Shown here piece after piece: positions 13,013-14,962 of a stretch of 14,962 nt of DNA. Numbering within the stretch: the first letter of the stretch is position 1; each line of letters begins with the position of its first letter. Below the pieces are notes generated by a model, which was not told where the DNA came from, did no database searches, and saw only the letters and a list, made by a program, of their open reading frames with translations. Source of the stretch: an uncultured Kineothrix sp. (GTDB taxonomy: Bacteria > Bacillota > Clostridia > Lachnospirales > Lachnospiraceae); the NCBI GenBank assembly GCA_910588855.1, contig CAJUSR010000044.1:1-14962 (forward strand). Reading direction: 5' to 3'. The position numbers were made by a program, and so were the translations under genes.

Positions 13013-13408
13013 ATGAAATATTCAGCGAAAACAAAACCAGGGATGGGAGATCCATATTGGTATGGGTGGTCTGTTGGGCAACAATATATTATTGATATGC
13101 TTAATCCCGATAATAATATAAAATGTGTGGAATTACAAGCTAATGTTAAATTGGGATTGGGTGATGTGGTGGTAACCTATGAAGGTGGAGAAAAGCTATT
13201 TGTTCAAGTAAAACATACACGATTAGACAATACATTAACATTTGGCGATCTTGTTTCGATTGATAATACTTCTGAGGATGGCAGTCATAGATATTCATTA
13301 TTGGGGGAACTTGCACAATCATGGATCGCCGAAAAAAATAATTATCAAAAAACAAGGGTATGTTTGTCTACAAATAGAAAACCGGGAATTAAAATATTTA
13401 TTAAATAA
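13013..13408 (+). pseudogene. Truncated Cap4/DUF4297-like nuclease domain
   Basis: From ATG 13013 (behind GGAGAGGG at 13001-13008) the frame gives 131 residues; an in-frame GTG at 12956 overlaps the KilA-N stop but has no ribosome binding site. The sequence has GWSVGQQYIIDML (about 18-30), a beta-strand with Asp51 (LGLGDVVVTYE), QVKHTR (Gln65-Val-Lys67-His68) and RVCLSTNRKPG (about 115-125). This D...QxK pattern with a later TNR is what I expect at the N-terminus of Cap4/DUF4297-type effector nucleases, whose proteins continue for several hundred residues. The frame ends in a low-complexity tail (IKIFIK) before a new promoter, so the rest of the gene appears deleted. A free-standing short nuclease is possible but less likely. 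The family call is moderate. Confidence 0.6.
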
Positions 13409-13411
13409 ATA

Positions 13412-13440
13412 TTGACACTGGAAAAGTTATAAGTTAATAT
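13412..13440 (+). promoter_or_regulatory. Near-consensus promoter without an obvious downstream gene
   Basis: TTGACA (13412-13417), exactly 17 bp, then TAATAT (13435-13440). The first transcribed base would be near 13447. No ORF with a ribosome binding site follows before the terminator at 13671-13706. Confidence 0.65.
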
Positions 13441-13446
13441 AGGTTC

Positions 13447-13706
13447 ATATTTTAAAGAAAAGGTAGATATACTATATGTTGGTGGCATCTGTAATGACAA
13501 AGAACAACTAAATTTGATAAAGAGGGTAAGCATTGCGAGTGGTAAGCACTAAAGATAGTGTTTCGTTTGTGGTACCCTTTTCAGCATTGTTGAATGCTGG
13601 TTGTTTCTGCCTTACAGAATACTGCATACACTGGGAATTATTGTCTTGTTTTGATGAATGAGAAAAAGGGAAAGTATGACTGTAGAGGTCATGCTTTTTT
13701 TGTTTT
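13447..13706 (+). ncRNA. Candidate structured non-coding RNA or ABC transporter leader
   Basis: A transcript of about 260 nt is delimited by the promoter at 13412-13440 and the terminator at 13671-13706. It contains hairpins AGCACTA/TAGTGTT (about 13545-13562, loop AAGA) and CAGCATT/AATGCTG (13582-13599, loop GTTG). A GAGGGTA/TACCCTTTT pairing around 13520-13580 could enclose the first. The word GGTAAGCA occurs twice 16 nt apart (13525, 13541), and either copy could pair partly with TGCCTTAC near 13608-13615, allowing alternative folds. I do not recognise a known RNA family. Confidence 0.35.
13671..13706 (+). terminator. Rho-independent terminator
   Basis: AAAGTATGAC (13671-13680) pairs with GTCATGCTTT (13688-13697) over 10 bp with one G-U pair and a 7-nt loop, followed by a T-rich run to 13706. 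Confidence 0.85.
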
Positions 13707-13802
13707 AGACCAACTATGAAATGGAGTGCAAGTTTTCAGACATTGCGGGTATCCTTTCATGGAAAGCCTTGTTTTACTACGTCAATTTGAGACATATGGA
13801 TT

Positions 13803-13846
13803 CGTGGTTTCAGTCTATTTATGATAGGCAGAAACCACGTTTTTTT
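13803..13846 (+). terminator. Second terminator or attenuator just upstream of the ABC transporter
   Basis: CGTGGTTTC (13803-13811) pairs with GAAACCACG (13831-13839). Inside it GTCTAT (13813-13818) pairs with ATAGGC (13824-13829), giving a near-continuous stem of about 15 bp with a 5-nt loop. Seven T residues follow at 13840-13846. It ends about 40 bp before the ATPase start, so it may attenuate transporter expression. Confidence 0.88.
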
Positions 13847-13887
13847 GTGTCTTGAACTAAAATATATTTCATTTGGAGGATTTAAAC

Positions 13888-14859
13888 ATGAAAATGATAC
13901 GGACAGAAAATATAACGAAAAAGTATAAACGGTATAAGAAGCAGGAGGGAGTGATAGGAAGCATTAAGGGTCTGTTCCATAGAGAATATGAAGAAAAAAT
14001 TGCGGTAGATGCCTTTAACATGGATGTGGATAAGGGTGAGTTTATAGGATTGATTGGAGCCAATGGAGCGGGTAAAACTACCTTAGTGAAGATGCTGACT
14101 GGTATTATTGCGCCAACAGGCGGTGAAATTCAGGTCATGGGATTTTATCCTAATAAGCTGGAGAAGGCATTTAAGCATCAATATGCGGTAGTTATGGGGC
14201 AGAAAAGCCAGTTGTTCTTTGAGCTGACAGCGGAGGATACGCTGAGACTGTTTAAAGAAATATATCGTATTCCAGAAGATGAGTATAGGAAAAATAAGAA
14301 CTTTTTTGTGGAGTTGTTTCAGGTGCAGGAGCTTATGGATGTACAGGTAAGGACATTATCATTAGGAGAAAGGATGAAAATGGAATTGATTGTTGCATTG
14401 CTTCATAATCCCAAAATACTGTTTTTAGACGAGCCGACAATTGGGTTGGATGCTGTGGCAAGTAAACAGATTCGGACTTTCTTGAAAAATATAAATGAAT
14501 CGAGAGGAACGACCATCCTGCTAACTTCACATTATATGGAGGATATTAAGGCATTATGCAAACGCTCTATTGTAGTAAATTACGGCAGAAAAATATATGA
14601 CGGCGATACGGATATGTTATTTGAACAATACCAGAAGAGCAAGAAAATGACTATATACTTTGAGCATAGCGTAGAGCCTGATGTTCCGGAACATTGCAGG
14701 ATATTAGAAAAAACAAATGACAAACTGGTGCTTGAAATACCAAAACAAAATACAGAAAAAGTTCTGGAATCGTATATAGGTCATTATCCGATCCGGGATA
14801 TTGGAATTGAGGAAGAAGAAATAGGCTCTGTAGTAGAGCGTATCTATAAGGGGGTGTAA
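13888..14859 (+). CDS. ABC transporter ATP-binding protein (COG4586-like exporter)
   Basis: A 323-residue ATPase. ATG 13888 is chosen because GGAGG (13875-13879) stands eight bases upstream; an upstream in-frame TTG includes that site itself. Motifs are Walker A GANGAGKTT (residues 57-65), Q-loop VMGQKSQ (about 102-108), a variant signature LSLGER (157-162), Walker B ILFLDEPT (177-184) and the H-loop His215. The N-terminal basic insert (KKYKRYKKQEGVIGSIKGLF, about 11-30) and the C-terminal extension after residue 235 resemble the ATPases that pair with two ABC-2-type permeases (COG4587 and COG3694/DUF990). These are probably exporters of unknown substrate. A permease begins directly downstream. 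Expression may be set by the leader with tandem terminators. Confidence 0.9.
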   Translation: MKMIRTENITKKYKRYKKQEGVIGSIKGLFHREYEEKIAVDAFNMDVDKGEFIGLIGANGAGKTTLVKMLTGIIAPTGGEIQVMGFYPNKLEKAFKHQYAVVMGQKSQLFFELTAEDTLRLFKEIYRIPEDEYRKNKNFFVELFQVQELMDVQVRTLSLGERMKMELIVALLHNPKILFLDEPTIGLDAVASKQIRTFLKNINESRGTTILLTSHYMEDIKALCKRSIVVNYGRKIYDGDTDMLFEQYQKSKKMTIYFEHSVEPDVPEHCRILEKTNDKLVLEIPKQNTEKVLESYIGHYPIRDIGIEEEEIGSVVERIYKGV

Positions 14860-14862
14860 AAC

Positions 14863-14962
14863 GTGAAGAAATATTTGGGAATTGCTAGGGCATATATGAA
14901 AGCGCAATTAATCTGGAGAGCAGATGTATTTGTTGATGTGATTCTGTCAGTAGCTAAGATAT
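14863..14962 (+). CDS. ABC-2-type permease, N-terminal fragment (continues beyond window)
   Basis: GTG 14863 lies four bases after the ATPase stop, behind GGGGGTG. The visible 33 codons read KKYLGIARAYMKAQLIWRAD and continue into a hydrophobic stretch (VFVDVILSVAKI), as in the first helix of DUF990/COG3694-type permeases. It would form the membrane channel partner of the upstream ATPase in the same operon. Only the N-terminus is in view. Confidence 0.8.
   Translation, partial: MKKYLGIARAYMKAQLIWRADVFVDVILSVAKI

Noticed and set aside
13463..13552. Open stretch reading VDILYVGGICNDKEQ and onward to a TAA
   Set aside because: It has no start codon or ribosome binding site and lies inside the candidate transcript. 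It could be a gene scrap, but I cannot support it.

Overview
The window looks like a low-GC Gram-positive anaerobe of the Clostridia/Lachnospiraceae type. The reasons are strong GGAGG-type ribosome binding sites, use of TTG and GTG starts, tandem large serine recombinases of the TndX/TnpX class, and small proteins typical of Clostridia conjugative elements. No species can be named. The sequence falls into two compositional halves. Roughly 1-8067 is GC-rich for such a host (about half G+C). Roughly 8068-13870 is clearly AT-rich.

Region 1 (1-8067) is the recombination end of an integrative and conjugative element. It holds the C-terminus of a membrane-anchored element protein, an orphan OmpR-type regulator with a degenerate receiver domain, a strong terminator, a small sigma-70-like factor, a GC-rich stretch of about 0.6-0.8 kb without a convincing gene, a DUF6870-like small protein, a possible 32-residue leader peptide, and three abutting or overlapping large serine recombinases. 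A fourth recombinase-like start overlaps the end of the third and is broken after 19 codons, exactly where the composition changes. I infer that the element boundary, or an insertion into the element, lies at about 8068-8120.

Region 2 (8111-13408) looks like a repeat-partitioned defence island. Two diverged direct repeats of about 290 bp (8111-8400 and 11652-11950, about 94% identical in their first 150 bp) each stand directly upstream of a two-gene module. Repeat A precedes a DUF1016/YhcG nuclease reduced to its C-terminal end, followed by an intact 904-residue Mrr-like nuclease-STAND NTPase-winged helix protein. Repeat B precedes a KilA-N protein and a truncated Cap4-like nuclease domain. 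The repeats carry a hairpin with compensatory base changes, paired 16-17 bp arms (direct in A, perfectly inverted in B), and an extended -10 promoter. They therefore look like duplicated promoter/operator or structured-RNA cassettes that may also be sites of module exchange.

Region 3 (13409-14962) starts with a near-consensus promoter driving a transcript without a credible ORF that ends at a terminator, so it is a candidate non-coding RNA or long leader. A second terminator follows, then the ATPase and the first codons of a permease of a COG4586/COG4587/COG3694-type ABC exporter.

Most promising for novelty: the repeat-bounded arrangement of defence-like modules with covarying structure and copy-specific matched arms, the Mrr-STAND fusion itself, and a perfect 36-bp palindrome in the KilA-N coding sequence that encodes the same peptide on both strands.
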